From positions 1 to 33,237 of the forward strand of contig FR893149.1 of assembly GCA_000433355.1 (NCBI GenBank): DNA of 33,237 nucleotides, given 5' to 3'. The stretch comes from Alistipes sp. CAG:435 (lineage in GTDB: Bacteria; Bacteroidota; Bacteroidia; Bacteroidales; UBA932). The translations under genes were made by a program, and so were the position numbers. The notes below the pieces were generated by a model. That model did not search any database and was not told the origin of the DNA. It saw only the letters and a list, made by a program, of their open reading frames with translations. Of the stretch, positions 15,827 to 24,189 are shown one piece after another (within the stretch, counting starts at the first letter, position 1; every line of letters starts with the position of its first letter).

Positions 15827-18800
15827 AACTCCAGATGGAAATGAAGGTTGGCAGGGAGGCACGAGATGTTCGATGCCAGCATAACATTGTCCTCGTCACG
15901 GTCATAGGCATCCACCTCAACTTCAGGGTGCATCAGGGCGAAGATCAATGCGTACTCCCCTTGCCCGCAGTCGTGTATCTCAAAATGATTTCCCGAAGGG
16001 ACTTCACGCAAGAATGCCATATCATTCACACGGGCCAAAGCCTTGCGGCAACGAGACTCCACATCGGCGCCCTTGTAGAGGTACTTGTACCTGACGTAAA
16101 CAGAAAGATATTCAGGAGTTTCCAGAGTCCTGCGCAGCTCGGCATAATGGCTCACGAAAATACGATGGCACACCTTCGTCATCGAGCGGTAATCCTTCGA
16201 GCAAGGGATTCTCGGACCGACCTCAACATTAACAGAGCCCTCCCGAAGCATAAAATCCGTCTTCGGAAGCACATCATAAGCCCCGTGGATGTACACCGGA
16301 GTGATGTCCAGTCCGAGTTCGGCGGCAAGGTAAAAAGCCCCCTTATGGAAGCGTCCGATAGAGCCATCCACAGTCCTCGTCCCCTCCGGGAAAATCACCA
16401 ATGAATATCCCCGCTCGACCAAAGCCCGGATCTTATCAAGATGAGCCTCAACTCCATCATTCACAGGAATATAATCGGCCTTGCGAATTACATAGCCGTA
16501 AATCGGATTCTTCCAGACCCATTCGTTGGTGAAGAATATCAGTTTCGGATTCAAGGCCATAAGGCAGATCAGATCCAGATGCGACTGGTGGTTGGCGACG
16601 ATCACGGACGGCTTGCTGAAATCATTCTCACCGCTCTGCGTGAACCTGACCCCAGGGACTCTTTTCAACAGGAATCCAGACATCCTTTGGATGAACTGAT
16701 GGTATTTCAGCCTGCTCTCCTCCGAACCGCCTTTGAACAGGAAATGGAAGAATGTGTACGGATAGGCGAACAGAAACATCAGCAGCACATAGCCCACAAG
16801 CGCATAGATTGAATATACCAACCTCTTCAAGGTGAGCGGAATGTCACGCTTCACTCCTTTCTTTTCCGTGAGCCATCTGAATATCACGGGAGGCAGATAG
16901 TAAGCCATCACCACAACGATGAACATCCCGATCACGGTCACCTCACCGAGAGAGCGCATCGCCGGATGCTTGGCCAGCACCAAGGCTCCTATGCCGATGA
17001 ACATTATCACGGCGGAATGGAACACGCTGTTCTTGTAGGTGGCAAGACGTTTCTTCCCGTAGGCATATTCATAGACAAGACCTTCGGTGATGAAGATCGT
17101 GTAGTCGTCGCCCTGACCGAAGATGAAGGTGGCGAGGATGATGTTGACGATGTTGAAGCGGATGTCCAGCAGGCTCATCAGTCCAAGGATCCAGAACCAG
17201 CTGACAGCCAACGGAAAGAAGGACAGAAGGCCAAGTTCCAGACGGCGGAAGCTAAGGCACAGGAATAGGAACACCACAAGGCTGCATATAGCTCCTATGT
17301 AGTCAAAGCTTCCGGACAGGACGGTCACAAGGCGGTTGCTGATGTCCCCTGTGTCGAAGACAAGCGTTCCCTCCGAACGGAGAGATTCCTTTATGGCGGC
17401 GGCACGTGAATCATCCTCATAATATACTTGATTGACAATCAGATATTTTCCATCATCATTAAGAATATAAGTGCCGTCGAACGATTCCCTCAAAGGATAA
17501 TCATCGGTGGAAGAGACTGAATATTCCTTAGTAAGGATGTCCGTGAACGGGCTGAACGCGGACTCCGAGAACCCTTGCCTGCGACTTTCGTCAGAGAGTT
17601 CCTTTGCCAGCCGTTCCGCACGGCCATCACCCCAGAAATCGTTCCACCTAGCAATTCTTTCAGCCTGCTCTTTCTCCGACGGAACGAAATTGCCGGCACC
17701 CTTGACAAAGGCCACCGAGCCTTTCAGAGAGTCCAGCCTTGCGAGCAGATTGTCGTTGACTTCAAGAGCAGTCTCCTGATCCTGCCCTTCGGCGATGGCG
17801 TAGATCTGATTGTAGCCCGACTGTTCCAAACCGCCTTGCAACATCTCCAGATTCCGTTTCTGGTTCTCTGTCATAAAGTTGATGTTCCTCATATCGGAAT
17901 CGAAACTTGTCCGTCCGCTAAGGAAATACATCACGACCGTAACGGCCATCACGGTGACCATAAGCCAGCCGCTTGACGGGGCCTTGTCCGGAAGGATGCG
18001 CCCAAGCTCCAGCGTTCCGCCTTCCTTCTTGCGGGCCTTGGTGAAGACCGGCAGGAAAACAAGCACGAATATGATCGTTCCGGCCAGCATCAGCGAGCCG
18101 AAGAGTCCCAGATCCTGCATCGCCACGGCATCCAGCCAGACGAGGCACAGGAAAGCGGCGATTGTGGTGATGTTGCCGATCAGCAGTGGCTCGACCATTT
18201 CCTTAAGGTTCTGCCGAGGACTCACGCCGGATTTCAGGCCGTCCATAAAATGCAGCGGATAATTCACGGCGATGCCAATGATCACCGACGCGACTCCGAT
18301 GACGATGATCGACATACTGTCCCGGATCAGGGCGATGCCTCCGACGGCGAAAAGCCAGCCGAAAGTGATCGAGACCACAATCCAAAGGATGTCCGAGAAG
18401 CGTTTGTATGTGAAGACAAGCAACAGACCGATAAGGAGCAGGGCCAAAGAAATGGCCAGTATGCTGTCCTTTTTGATCTGTGTAGCGTTGGTGACGGCTA
18501 TCAAAGGCGCACCCACAGCGGAGACTGAGACCTCGGGATGCTCTGTCCCAAGCCTATTTATGGCCTCATCGACAAGTTCCGCCACCTTGGAATTCATCCC
18601 CGACTCACTCGTCCCATATGGAGAGGTCAAGAAGGCAAGCCCGTGGCCGTCCTTTGTGAATATGCAGTCATCGACAACGTCATAGTTCGAGTTGGCGGCA
18701 CTGGACCTGAGCCGCTGAAGCACAGGAGTGAACAGATGCAAAGGATCCGTTCTGACATTGGTGACCATCGCGTCTCCGGTCGGGAACAGCAACGATTGGC

Positions 18801-19275
18801 GGTCAGCCTCAAGTTGCCCACGAACGTAGCCTTGAATATTTAGAAGAGAGTCAATCCGCTGATAGTCAGCCTCGGTCATATACAGAGGATAGTCAGAGGA
18901 GACGGATTCCATCACCTCGAACGCCATTCCGCTGTCAACCGTGATCTGCCTTTGAGGAACCATTCCGGTGGAATCCACAGCGTCGAAAACGCCCTCGAAA
19001 TCGTGGATCGCCTCGGAAATCTCATCCTCACCGGCCTCTGATCCATCTTTCGCCGAGAAAATCAGGATGATGTTGTTCTTCTTGCCAAGAGCGTTGTAGG
19101 CTTCGGAATATTTCGAGCTCTCCTCGTCGCCCGGCAGAAATCTGGAGATGTCCTCCTCATAGTGAAGGCGTGAAGCCAGAAACAGACATATAGCCGCAAG
19201 AAGGACCGACAGCAGGGCCGCCAGCCATTTTCTTCCGGCAAGGAAGTCGTAGATTCTGAGAAAAAAATCTGTCAC
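15823..19275 (-). CDS. MMPL/RND-family exporter fused to PlsC acyltransferase and a methyltransferase-like tail
   Basis: This 1150-residue fusion has an N-terminal transmembrane helix, a first periplasmic loop and a helix bundle at about 265-420 containing GIAVNYPLHFMDGLKSG. A second loop and bundle reach to about 790, the RND/MMPL layout. A PlsC domain follows at about 870-1050 with NHQSHLD (about 893) and FPEGTRT (about 961). The last about 70 residues hold IHDCGQGEYALIFAL, like methyltransferase motif I, then end. Such fusions are known in Bacteroidetes aryl polyene clusters. It would move the lipid-linked product across the inner membrane and acylate it. Translation starts at GTG. The methyltransferase portion looks incomplete. 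Confidence 0.88.
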   Translation of the reverse strand: MTDFFLRIYDFLAGRKWLAALLSVLLAAICLFLASRLHYEEDISRFLPGDEESSKYSEAYNALGKKNNIILIFSAKDGSEAGEDEISEAIHDFEGVFDAVDSTGMVPQRQITVDSGMAFEVMESVSSDYPLYMTEADYQRIDSLLNIQGYVRGQLEADRQSLLFPTGDAMVTNVRTDPLHLFTPVLQRLRSSAANSNYDVVDDCIFTKDGHGLAFLTSPYGTSESGMNSKVAELVDEAINRLGTEHPEVSVSAVGAPLIAVTNATQIKKDSILAISLALLLIGLLLVFTYKRFSDILWIVVSITFGWLFAVGGIALIRDSMSIIVIGVASVIIGIAVNYPLHFMDGLKSGVSPRQNLKEMVEPLLIGNITTIAAFLCLVWLDAVAMQDLGLFGSLMLAGTIIFVLVFLPVFTKARKKEGGTLELGRILPDKAPSSGWLMVTVMAVTVVMYFLSGRTSFDSDMRNINFMTENQKRNLEMLQGGLEQSGYNQIYAIAEGQDQETALEVNDNLLARLDSLKGSVAFVKGAGNFVPSEKEQAERIARWNDFWGDGRAERLAKELSDESRRQGFSESAFSPFTDILTKEYSVSSTDDYPLRESFDGTYILNDDGKYLIVNQVYYEDDSRAAAIKESLRSEGTLVFDTGDISNRLVTVLSGSFDYIGAICSLVVFLFLCLSFRRLELGLLSFFPLAVSWFWILGLMSLLDIRFNIVNIILATFIFGQGDDYTIFITEGLVYEYAYGKKRLATYKNSVFHSAVIMFIGIGALVLAKHPAMRSLGEVTVIGMFIVVVMAYYLPPVIFRWLTEKKGVKRDIPLTLKRLVYSIYALVGYVLLMFLFAYPYTFFHFLFKGGSEESRLKYHQFIQRMSGFLLKRVPGVRFTQSGENDFSKPSVIVANHQSHLDLICLMALNPKLIFFTNEWVWKNPIYGYVIRKADYIPVNDGVEAHLDKIRALVERGYSLVIFPEGTRTVDGSIGRFHKGAFYLAAELGLDITPVYIHGAYDVLPKTDFMLREGSVNVEVGPRIPCSKDYRSMTKVCHRIFVSHYAELRRTLETPEYLSVYVRYKYLYKGADVESRCRKALARVNDMAFLREVPSGNHFEIHDCGQGEYALIFALMHPEVEVDAYDRDEDNVMLASNISCLPANLHFHLEL

Positions 19276-19308
19276 TTATAGTATGTCGCGATTATCCTAC
19301 GAAGATAC

Positions 19309-20424
19309 TCATTTTTTACGAAACAGCCGAGAAGGAAGACCGTAAGAGAGAGCGAGAACGCACAGGACTGTGTTCAGGACACTGATCCGGAAGAAGTCCC
19401 GGAACGGACGGAAATGAGTGACACGTTCTCCTTCCGGAGGGTAATAGACATTGATCCCGACAGGGAGCATCCGGATTCCTTTCCAGCATTGGAACACAAG
19501 CAGTTCCAATTCAGCCTCATAGCGGTAGGTCAGGAAATGAAGTTTCCCGATATGGTTCAGCTGATAGAGACGGAAACCGGACTGGGTGTCGGGAAGGTTC
19601 ACTCCCGTCTGAAGTCTGAACCAGAAATTGGAGAACTTGTTGGCGAATGTGTTGCCGCCGGGCATATTCTCCATTCTTAGATTACGGCTGCCAACCAGCA
19701 TGGCGTCAGGATGAGCCTTGGCCTCGGTAGCGAATACAGGTATGTCCTCCGGGAAGTGCTGACCGTCAGCGTCAATGGTTATCGCACGTTCAAAGCCTCG
19801 GGACTTAGCCTCCTTGAAGCCGGTCTTCAGGGCATAGCCTTTGCCACGGTTTTTCCCATAGCGGACGACCACTGCTCCAAGTTCTTCAAGGGAATCTGAC
19901 GAGCCGTCTGTGCTGCCGTCATCCACGACAATCACATCTTTGCAGAACTTTAACGTTCTCTGTACGACGTCCTTTATTGTACCGGCATTATTGTAGACCG
20001 GAACTATGACACAAGTTTTCAGATCATTCAATAGGCCGGGCGAAGCGACGGAAGGACAATCCGCACAGGAATATTCAAGGCTCATTCTGGAATAGACTTT
20101 TTCTTCTGAACGGACAGAAAGTTCAACCTTGACGCGATCATCTGCCTCATCCAAACCTGTGAATGAATATTCCACCTCGGCTCCCGGATAAAGAGGTTCC
20201 ATAAATTTCAGGTCTGAGACAGTTCTGAGGGTCAATGACGTCCCAAGATGGCTCTCAAGCAGTTCAGTGGCCACACGGATCTGAACAGCGCCCGGAGTGA
20301 TCGGATATTCAGGGAAATGCGCCTTGAAGATAATGTTGTCAGGTTCGAGCCTGATGAGTGGCTCGAATCCGTTCTCGGTCTCCCTGACGGAGAGTAAAGT
20401 ATAGAATGTGCCTGAAAGTCTCAT
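19309..20424 (-). CDS. Dehydratase (hot-dog) fused to family 2 glycosyltransferase
   Basis: In this 371-residue fusion, residues 1-125 form a FabZ/FabA-like hot-dog domain with KAHFPEYPITPG (about 33-44; His is the expected catalytic residue) and a product-side FMEPLYPGAEVEYSF strand. Residues 135-345 form a GT-A glycosyltransferase related to dolichol-phosphate mannosyltransferases: CVIVPVYNN (about 137), VVDDGSTDGSSD (about 164), DADGQHFP (about 216), VGSRN, and a basic C-terminus. In aryl polyene clusters these activities are often separate genes. The fusion ties chain dehydration to sugar transfer. Its ATG overlaps the preceding stop by 4 bases. The exporter starts 33 bases later. Confidence 0.88.
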   Translation of the reverse strand: MRLSGTFYTLLSVRETENGFEPLIRLEPDNIIFKAHFPEYPITPGAVQIRVATELLESHLGTSLTLRTVSDLKFMEPLYPGAEVEYSFTGLDEADDRVKVELSVRSEEKVYSRMSLEYSCADCPSVASPGLLNDLKTCVIVPVYNNAGTIKDVVQRTLKFCKDVIVVDDGSTDGSSDSLEELGAVVVRYGKNRGKGYALKTGFKEAKSRGFERAITIDADGQHFPEDIPVFATEAKAHPDAMLVGSRNLRMENMPGGNTFANKFSNFWFRLQTGVNLPDTQSGFRLYQLNHIGKLHFLTYRYEAELELLVFQCWKGIRMLPVGINVYYPPEGERVTHFRPFRDFFRISVLNTVLCVLALSYGLPSRLFRKK

Positions 20425-20903
20425 TCCGGGATATTCATTTTTGAGAAAGTGTAACTCCGGCTCGGCCTCCGCATAATGATCTTTTCGCCATCCACGGAGA
20501 CATATCCATCAGTCGTGGTTGCATTGAAGAGTCGTTTCAGATCTCGTGCTATCGCCTTGCGGATCAGGCATTTGTCGAGAGGTTTCATCACGTTGAGCAG
20601 TTTGACGCGGCGGCGGTCCTGGCTCATCGTGAAATCAAAGGCTCTGATGCCGAACTCGTTGACTATTGTGCCGGCGATCTGGGTGCCGATGTTTTTGACC
20701 ACGCATATTCCTGAGAAAGAGGCGTTCTTGAAGTTTATGGCGACTGTGTAGCGGGTGGATTCATCGCCATCGAACCGGAAAAGGTATGCGGTTTCGGTTG
20801 TGCCGGTCACTTCGACAGGCTCAGTGACCACCGAAACGCCACGCGCGTCCAAGGAGAACACCGCCGCCAGAAGCAGACTAATCGACAACAAAAACCTTCG
20901 CAT
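20421..20903 (-). CDS. Small secreted protein of the aryl polyene cluster
   Basis: This 160-residue protein has a signal peptide (MRRFLLSISLLLAAVFSLDARG). The ATG at 20903 is chosen over a TTG one codon earlier. The sequence after the signal, VTEPVEVTGTT, is encoded by a REP-like palindrome. The remaining domain (FRFDGDESTRYTVAINF, FSGICVVKNIGTQIAGTIVNEFGIRAFDF, then YVSVDGEKIIMRRPSRSYTF) has the strand pattern of LolB/DUF3261-like envelope proteins found in these clusters. That assignment is tentative. It overlaps the LolA-like gene and the fusion gene (4 bases). Confidence 0.78.
   Translation of the reverse strand: MRRFLLSISLLLAAVFSLDARGVSVVTEPVEVTGTTETAYLFRFDGDESTRYTVAINFKNASFSGICVVKNIGTQIAGTIVNEFGIRAFDFTMSQDRRRVKLLNVMKPLDKCLIRKAIARDLKRLFNATTTDGYVSVDGEKIIMRRPSRSYTFSKMNIPE
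20805..20829. repeat. REP-like palindrome, copy 4 (inside a CDS)
   Basis: Perfect 7-bp arms GGTCACT / AGTGACC around TCGACAGGCTC. It lies in frame just after the signal peptide of the 20421-20903 gene and accounts for its VTEPVEVT residues. Confidence 0.8.
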
Positions 20904-21516
20904 CAACCGTCTTGTTATATTCAGCGTTCAGGATCGAAATCACCGTCTCGCCGCTGTTGTCAACCAAATCCACCTCGCTGACTTTCAAATCCTTGCCAAA
21001 ATGCAGACGAACCGTCTTGAACATCTGCTTCATCTCTTTTTTAAGCGGCTCCAACTCTGCCACATAGCATCCGCCGTCAAGGAACATCTTCACCTTGAAA
21101 TCCCCGGAACCGGAAAGGCCCTGCCCCGTGATGCTGTTCATAATGATCCTCGCGATGGACTTGAAAAGCCGGTTCGAGTTCACATCCATCTTGCTGGATG
21201 TCTGGCTGCTCTGCAGAAGCACCTTCTCCTTGTTCAGAATGAAAAGGTAGGTGTAAGGGGAGACATATTCCCACCTCAACATTCCGCCTGAGAACCACAT
21301 CTTTCCGGTCGAGACCATCTTCTCATTGAGGATGGCTATGTCCTTGACCTGCCTGAAATCAGCCTTGAGGCTTTTGATTCCGGCGCAAGAAGCGTCAATC
21401 TTTTGGATGGCCTCGGCCGCCTGCGCCTCTGTTAACGGCTTATAAACCGCTCCCAAAGCCGACAAAGAGGCGCAAAGCAGCGCAAGGCCAATGAATATTA
21501 TTCTTAAACTTCTCAT
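20878..21516 (-). CDS. LolA-like outer-membrane lipoprotein/lipid carrier
   Basis: This protein of about 212 residues has a signal peptide (MRSLRIIFIGLALLCASLSALG) and a LolA-type fold: IKSLKADFRQVKDIAILNEKMVSTGKMWFSGGMLRWEYVSPYTYLFILN, then DGGCYVAELEPLKKEMKQMF and LVDNSGETVISILNAEYN. LolA proteins ferry lipids or lipoproteins across the periplasm. A copy inside an aryl polyene cluster is thought to carry the product to the outer membrane. The ATG at 21516 is preferred, and a GTG at 21522 would overlap the DMT transporter stop by 4 bases. The downstream gene begins inside its 3' end. Confidence 0.88.
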   Translation of the reverse strand: MRSLRIIFIGLALLCASLSALGAVYKPLTEAQAAEAIQKIDASCAGIKSLKADFRQVKDIAILNEKMVSTGKMWFSGGMLRWEYVSPYTYLFILNKEKVLLQSSQTSSKMDVNSNRLFKSIARIIMNSITGQGLSGSGDFKVKMFLDGGCYVAELEPLKKEMKQMFKTVRLHFGKDLKVSEVDLVDNSGETVISILNAEYNKTVDAKVFVVD

Positions 21517-21518
21517 AA

Positions 21519-21872
21519 TCACTTAGCTATGAACACGCAGCCGCTGATGATCAAAAAAACTCCGATCCACCTCGTTGCGGGAATATTCTCGTGGAATATG
21601 AATATCGCCGCGAGCATTCCGAACACATAGCTCAGGCTGATCATCGGGTAGGCCATACTGAACGGAAACCTCTTGAGGATGTACATCCACAGGACCGTGC
21701 CGCCGGCGTAGCAGAGGCCGCATCCCAGAAACCACCAGTTCACGAGCAGGCGGCCGAAAAACGCCCACGTCCACTCGAAACTTCCCATTTTCTCAAGGGC
21801 GAACTTGAGAAGGACCTGGCCTCCGGAAAGCAGAAGGCTCTGGGCGACGGACAGTGTCAGCAGTCTCCACAT
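21519..21872 (-). CDS. Small EamA/DMT-family membrane protein
   Basis: This 117-residue protein has four predicted transmembrane helices (about 4-24, 38-60, 66-88, 96-115). The second half reads like an EamA/SMR repeat (LKRFPFSMAYPMISLSYVFGMLAAIFIFHENIPATRWIGVFLIISGCVFIA). Proteins of this size work as dimers. Similar genes in lipid A modification systems (ArnE/ArnF) flip undecaprenyl-linked sugars, so a flippase role for a sugar or polyene intermediate is a reasonable inference beside a DPM-like glycosyltransferase. It overlaps the upstream gene by 16 bases. Confidence 0.82.
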   Translation of the reverse strand: MWRLLTLSVAQSLLLSGGQVLLKFALEKMGSFEWTWAFFGRLLVNWWFLGCGLCYAGGTVLWMYILKRFPFSMAYPMISLSYVFGMLAAIFIFHENIPATRWIGVFLIISGCVFIAK

Positions 21873-22756
21873 AGGCTTTTGAGATAAACCAAACCTTTGT
21901 CCTCACCGGCATCGTTCACGACAAGGATGTCCTTGTCAAGGCCTTTGGCGATCCTCATCGCGGCCTCATAGACTCCAAGGCCGGATGCGGAGAAGCATTT
22001 GCCGAACAGGGTGAAATAGTCGGAGCTGCGGAGGATTCGCGAGGCATTATATTCCTTGACAATGGATTCCAGATTCGCCGGTAAGTGGAGGATCTGAACG
22101 TCCGCGAGTTCGCAGAGAGGTCCCTTCGACAGGCTCAGGGACCCCGAGTCTGCGGAAAGGACGAAAGCGGAAGAGGCTTCGGCGGCTGTGACGGTGTCGT
22201 CAAAATAGCCGGCCCCGCGCAGAAGCCTGTATGTGTCCGGAGTCGTCTCGTCGTGGGAACCGACAAGGGCGTTGCCCATCCTTCCAGCCTGAAGCTGAAT
22301 GAAAGCGTCCAACAGAGCGCTCTCGAAGGAGATGTCCTTCTGCGAATATGTGCAGTTGTACCCGTGACAACGAAGCAGGATGGCCACAGCCGAACTGATC
22401 GTGTTGTGCGTGGACATCATGAAATAAGTCGGAGGAAGCATCTCTTCCCCGTCCCGGCACATAGCGGAGAGGAAATTCTCCGTGTTCTCCATACACCCGA
22501 GCCCTGTGCCTGTGAATATCGCGTCAGGGCATTCAATTCCCGCATCCTTCAACGCTGTCAGGGAAACTGCAATGGCCCGTTTCAGAATCAAGCCCATCCT
22601 ACGCGCCTGCATCGGATTCAGGAACTGTTTGAAATCCGGATCCTGGCTTCTGAGGTACTCTCCTGAATGCGGAATCGGATCAGTCATCCAGTCCTCACAA
22701 AGAGGTTTCTGGACGGAAATCTGGGCGGCCGAGCGTATGTAAATTCTATTTGCCAT
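21857..22756 (-). CDS. Ketosynthase-like chain-length factor (no active-site Cys)
   Basis: This 299-residue thiolase-fold protein resembles a beta-ketoacyl synthase (GTGLGCMENTENFL, STHNTISSAVA, SFESALLDAFIQLQAGRMGNALVGSHDE) but has no Cys at the nucleophile position and lacks the second His motif. It is shorter than a full ketosynthase (about 400 aa). Such Cys-less partners form heterodimers with an active ketosynthase in aryl polyene and type II polyketide systems, setting chain length. Its start overlaps the stop of the complete ketosynthase upstream by 11 bases, the arrangement expected for partners. Residues 205-214 (GSLSLSKGPL) come from a REP-like palindrome. Confidence 0.85.
   Translation of the reverse strand: MANRIYIRSAAQISVQKPLCEDWMTDPIPHSGEYLRSQDPDFKQFLNPMQARRMGLILKRAIAVSLTALKDAGIECPDAIFTGTGLGCMENTENFLSAMCRDGEEMLPPTYFMMSTHNTISSAVAILLRCHGYNCTYSQKDISFESALLDAFIQLQAGRMGNALVGSHDETTPDTYRLLRGAGYFDDTVTAAEASSAFVLSADSGSLSLSKGPLCELADVQILHLPANLESIVKEYNASRILRSSDYFTLFGKCFSASGLGVYEAAMRIAKGLDKDILVVNDAGEDKGLVYLKSLCGDC
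22119..22143. repeat. REP-like palindrome, copy 5 (inside a CDS)
   Basis: Perfect 8-bp arms GGTCCCTT-type (GGTCCCT / AGGGACC) around TCGACAGGCTC. It is in frame in the chain-length-factor-like gene and encodes SLSLSKGP. Confidence 0.8.
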
Positions 22757-23927
22757 AACGTGAGATCAACAGGGATGAGTCATTGCCTCCGAAACCGAAG
22801 GAGTTGCACAGAACGTGATCGAGCCGAACACCTTGATGACCTTCCGCATCCGGAACCACACCGCCGTCAAAAGGCTCCTTCCAGTTCAGGTTGGCCGGAA
22901 TGAAGCCGTGCCGGATGGCAAGCAGACAGATCACGGCCTCTATGCTGCCGGCGGCGCTGGTCGTGTGGCCGGTGAACGCTTTCGTGGAAGAGACCGGCGG
23001 GATCTTGTCTCCGAAAAGACGGATCATCGCACGGCTTTCGCTGGCGTCATTGTTCGGCGTGGCCGTGCCGTGGGCATTCACATAGTCAATGTCCCGAGGC
23101 TTCAACCCGGACATATTCAAGGCTTTGGACATCGCAAGGAAAGCCCCCTCGCCATCGTCCGAAGATGCGGTCTGGTGGAAAGCGTCGCAGGCGTTGCCAT
23201 AACCGTCAAGCGCTCCGATCGGAGCCACTCCCCTATTCAAGGCGTGTTCCTCGCTTTCCAAGACCACAAACCCGGCTCCCTCGCCAAGGTTCAATCCGTT
23301 ACGGGTAGCGTCAAAAGGTCTGCACGGCTCGCTGTCCAGAATCTTCAGGGAATTGAATCCGTTCAGATGGTATCTGGTCAGGCATTCCGAACCTCCGGCG
23401 ACGACTACATCGCAACGGCCGCTCTTGATCAGATCAGCGCCGAGCATTATCGAGTTCGCCGCCGAGGAACAAGCCGTGGAGATTGTAGTCACAAGGCCAA
23501 AACCGCCGAAAAAGTCAGCGATCCCGTCAGTGCAGCTGCCGCAGTCGTGAAGGCTGAAAAAAGACGATTCTCCTTCCTGAATATAATGACACTCAGTCAA
23601 GTCCATTCCCCCGACCGTGGTCCCGGAGATCAACGCGGCACGGTCTGTACCCCTAATCCCGGCCTGTTCCATCGCCTCTTTGACAGCGATGATTCCCAAC
23701 AAGGTTGTCCGAGGTATAATACTGCCCGTAGGAAGCCCCAGAGCATTCTTGAGCTCCTCATCGGACATATTCACTTCCCCGCAAGGAAGTTCGGAATGGG
23801 CGGTCTGAAGATGCCTGAGCCTCCCGACACCGCTTTTTCTGGCGATCAGGGAACGCAATGTCTCGTCCTTCCCCACCCCGATGGCGGAGATGACCCCGGC
23901 TCCTGTTATGGCAATCCGCGCGAACAC
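22746..23927 (-). CDS. Beta-ketoacyl-ACP synthase (FabF type)
   Basis: This 393-residue ketosynthase has all catalytic residues: Cys153 in TISTACSSAANS, His in NAHGTATPNNDASE (about 285) and His in KAFTGHTTSAAGS (about 320), plus the terminal CNSFGFGGNDSSL. It starts with GTG at 23927, directly after the ACP stop. With the overlapping Cys-less partner it probably forms the chain-extending heterodimer that acts on the adjacent ACP. Confidence 0.94.
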   Translation of the reverse strand: MFARIAITGAGVISAIGVGKDETLRSLIARKSGVGRLRHLQTAHSELPCGEVNMSDEELKNALGLPTGSIIPRTTLLGIIAVKEAMEQAGIRGTDRAALISGTTVGGMDLTECHYIQEGESSFFSLHDCGSCTDGIADFFGGFGLVTTISTACSSAANSIMLGADLIKSGRCDVVVAGGSECLTRYHLNGFNSLKILDSEPCRPFDATRNGLNLGEGAGFVVLESEEHALNRGVAPIGALDGYGNACDAFHQTASSDDGEGAFLAMSKALNMSGLKPRDIDYVNAHGTATPNNDASESRAMIRLFGDKIPPVSSTKAFTGHTTSAAGSIEAVICLLAIRHGFIPANLNWKEPFDGGVVPDAEGHQGVRLDHVLCNSFGFGGNDSSLLISRYGK

Positions 23928-24185
23928 TTACTTCGCCTGGTTAGCCTGGATATACTCGGCCATTGTCCTGACGGACTTGAAGACCTCCTTGCCCTCGGCA
24001 GGATTCTTCAACTTGATGCCGTAGTTCTTCTCCAAAAGCAGCATAAGTTCCAGAGCGTCAATGGAGTCCAGTCCAAGGCCCTCTCCGAAGAGCGGTGCGT
24101 CAGCGTCTATGTCCTCCGGTTTGAGATCAGCGAGTTTGAGAGCCTCGATGATCCTCGTTTTCAATTCGTTGATAAGCGCATCCAT
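23928..24185 (-). CDS. Acyl carrier protein (second)
   Basis: This 85-residue ACP has the phosphopantetheine site at Ser41 (GLGLDSIDALELMLLLE) and an acidic four-helix pattern. The ATG at 24185 is chosen; a TTG further upstream would overlap the previous gene. Wedged between the ketosynthase-like fragment and a ketosynthase, it probably carries the growing polyene. Confidence 0.92.
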   Translation of the reverse strand: MDALINELKTRIIEALKLADLKPEDIDADAPLFGEGLGLDSIDALELMLLLEKNYGIKLKNPAEGKEVFKSVRTMAEYIQANQAK

Positions 24186-24189
24186 ATTC

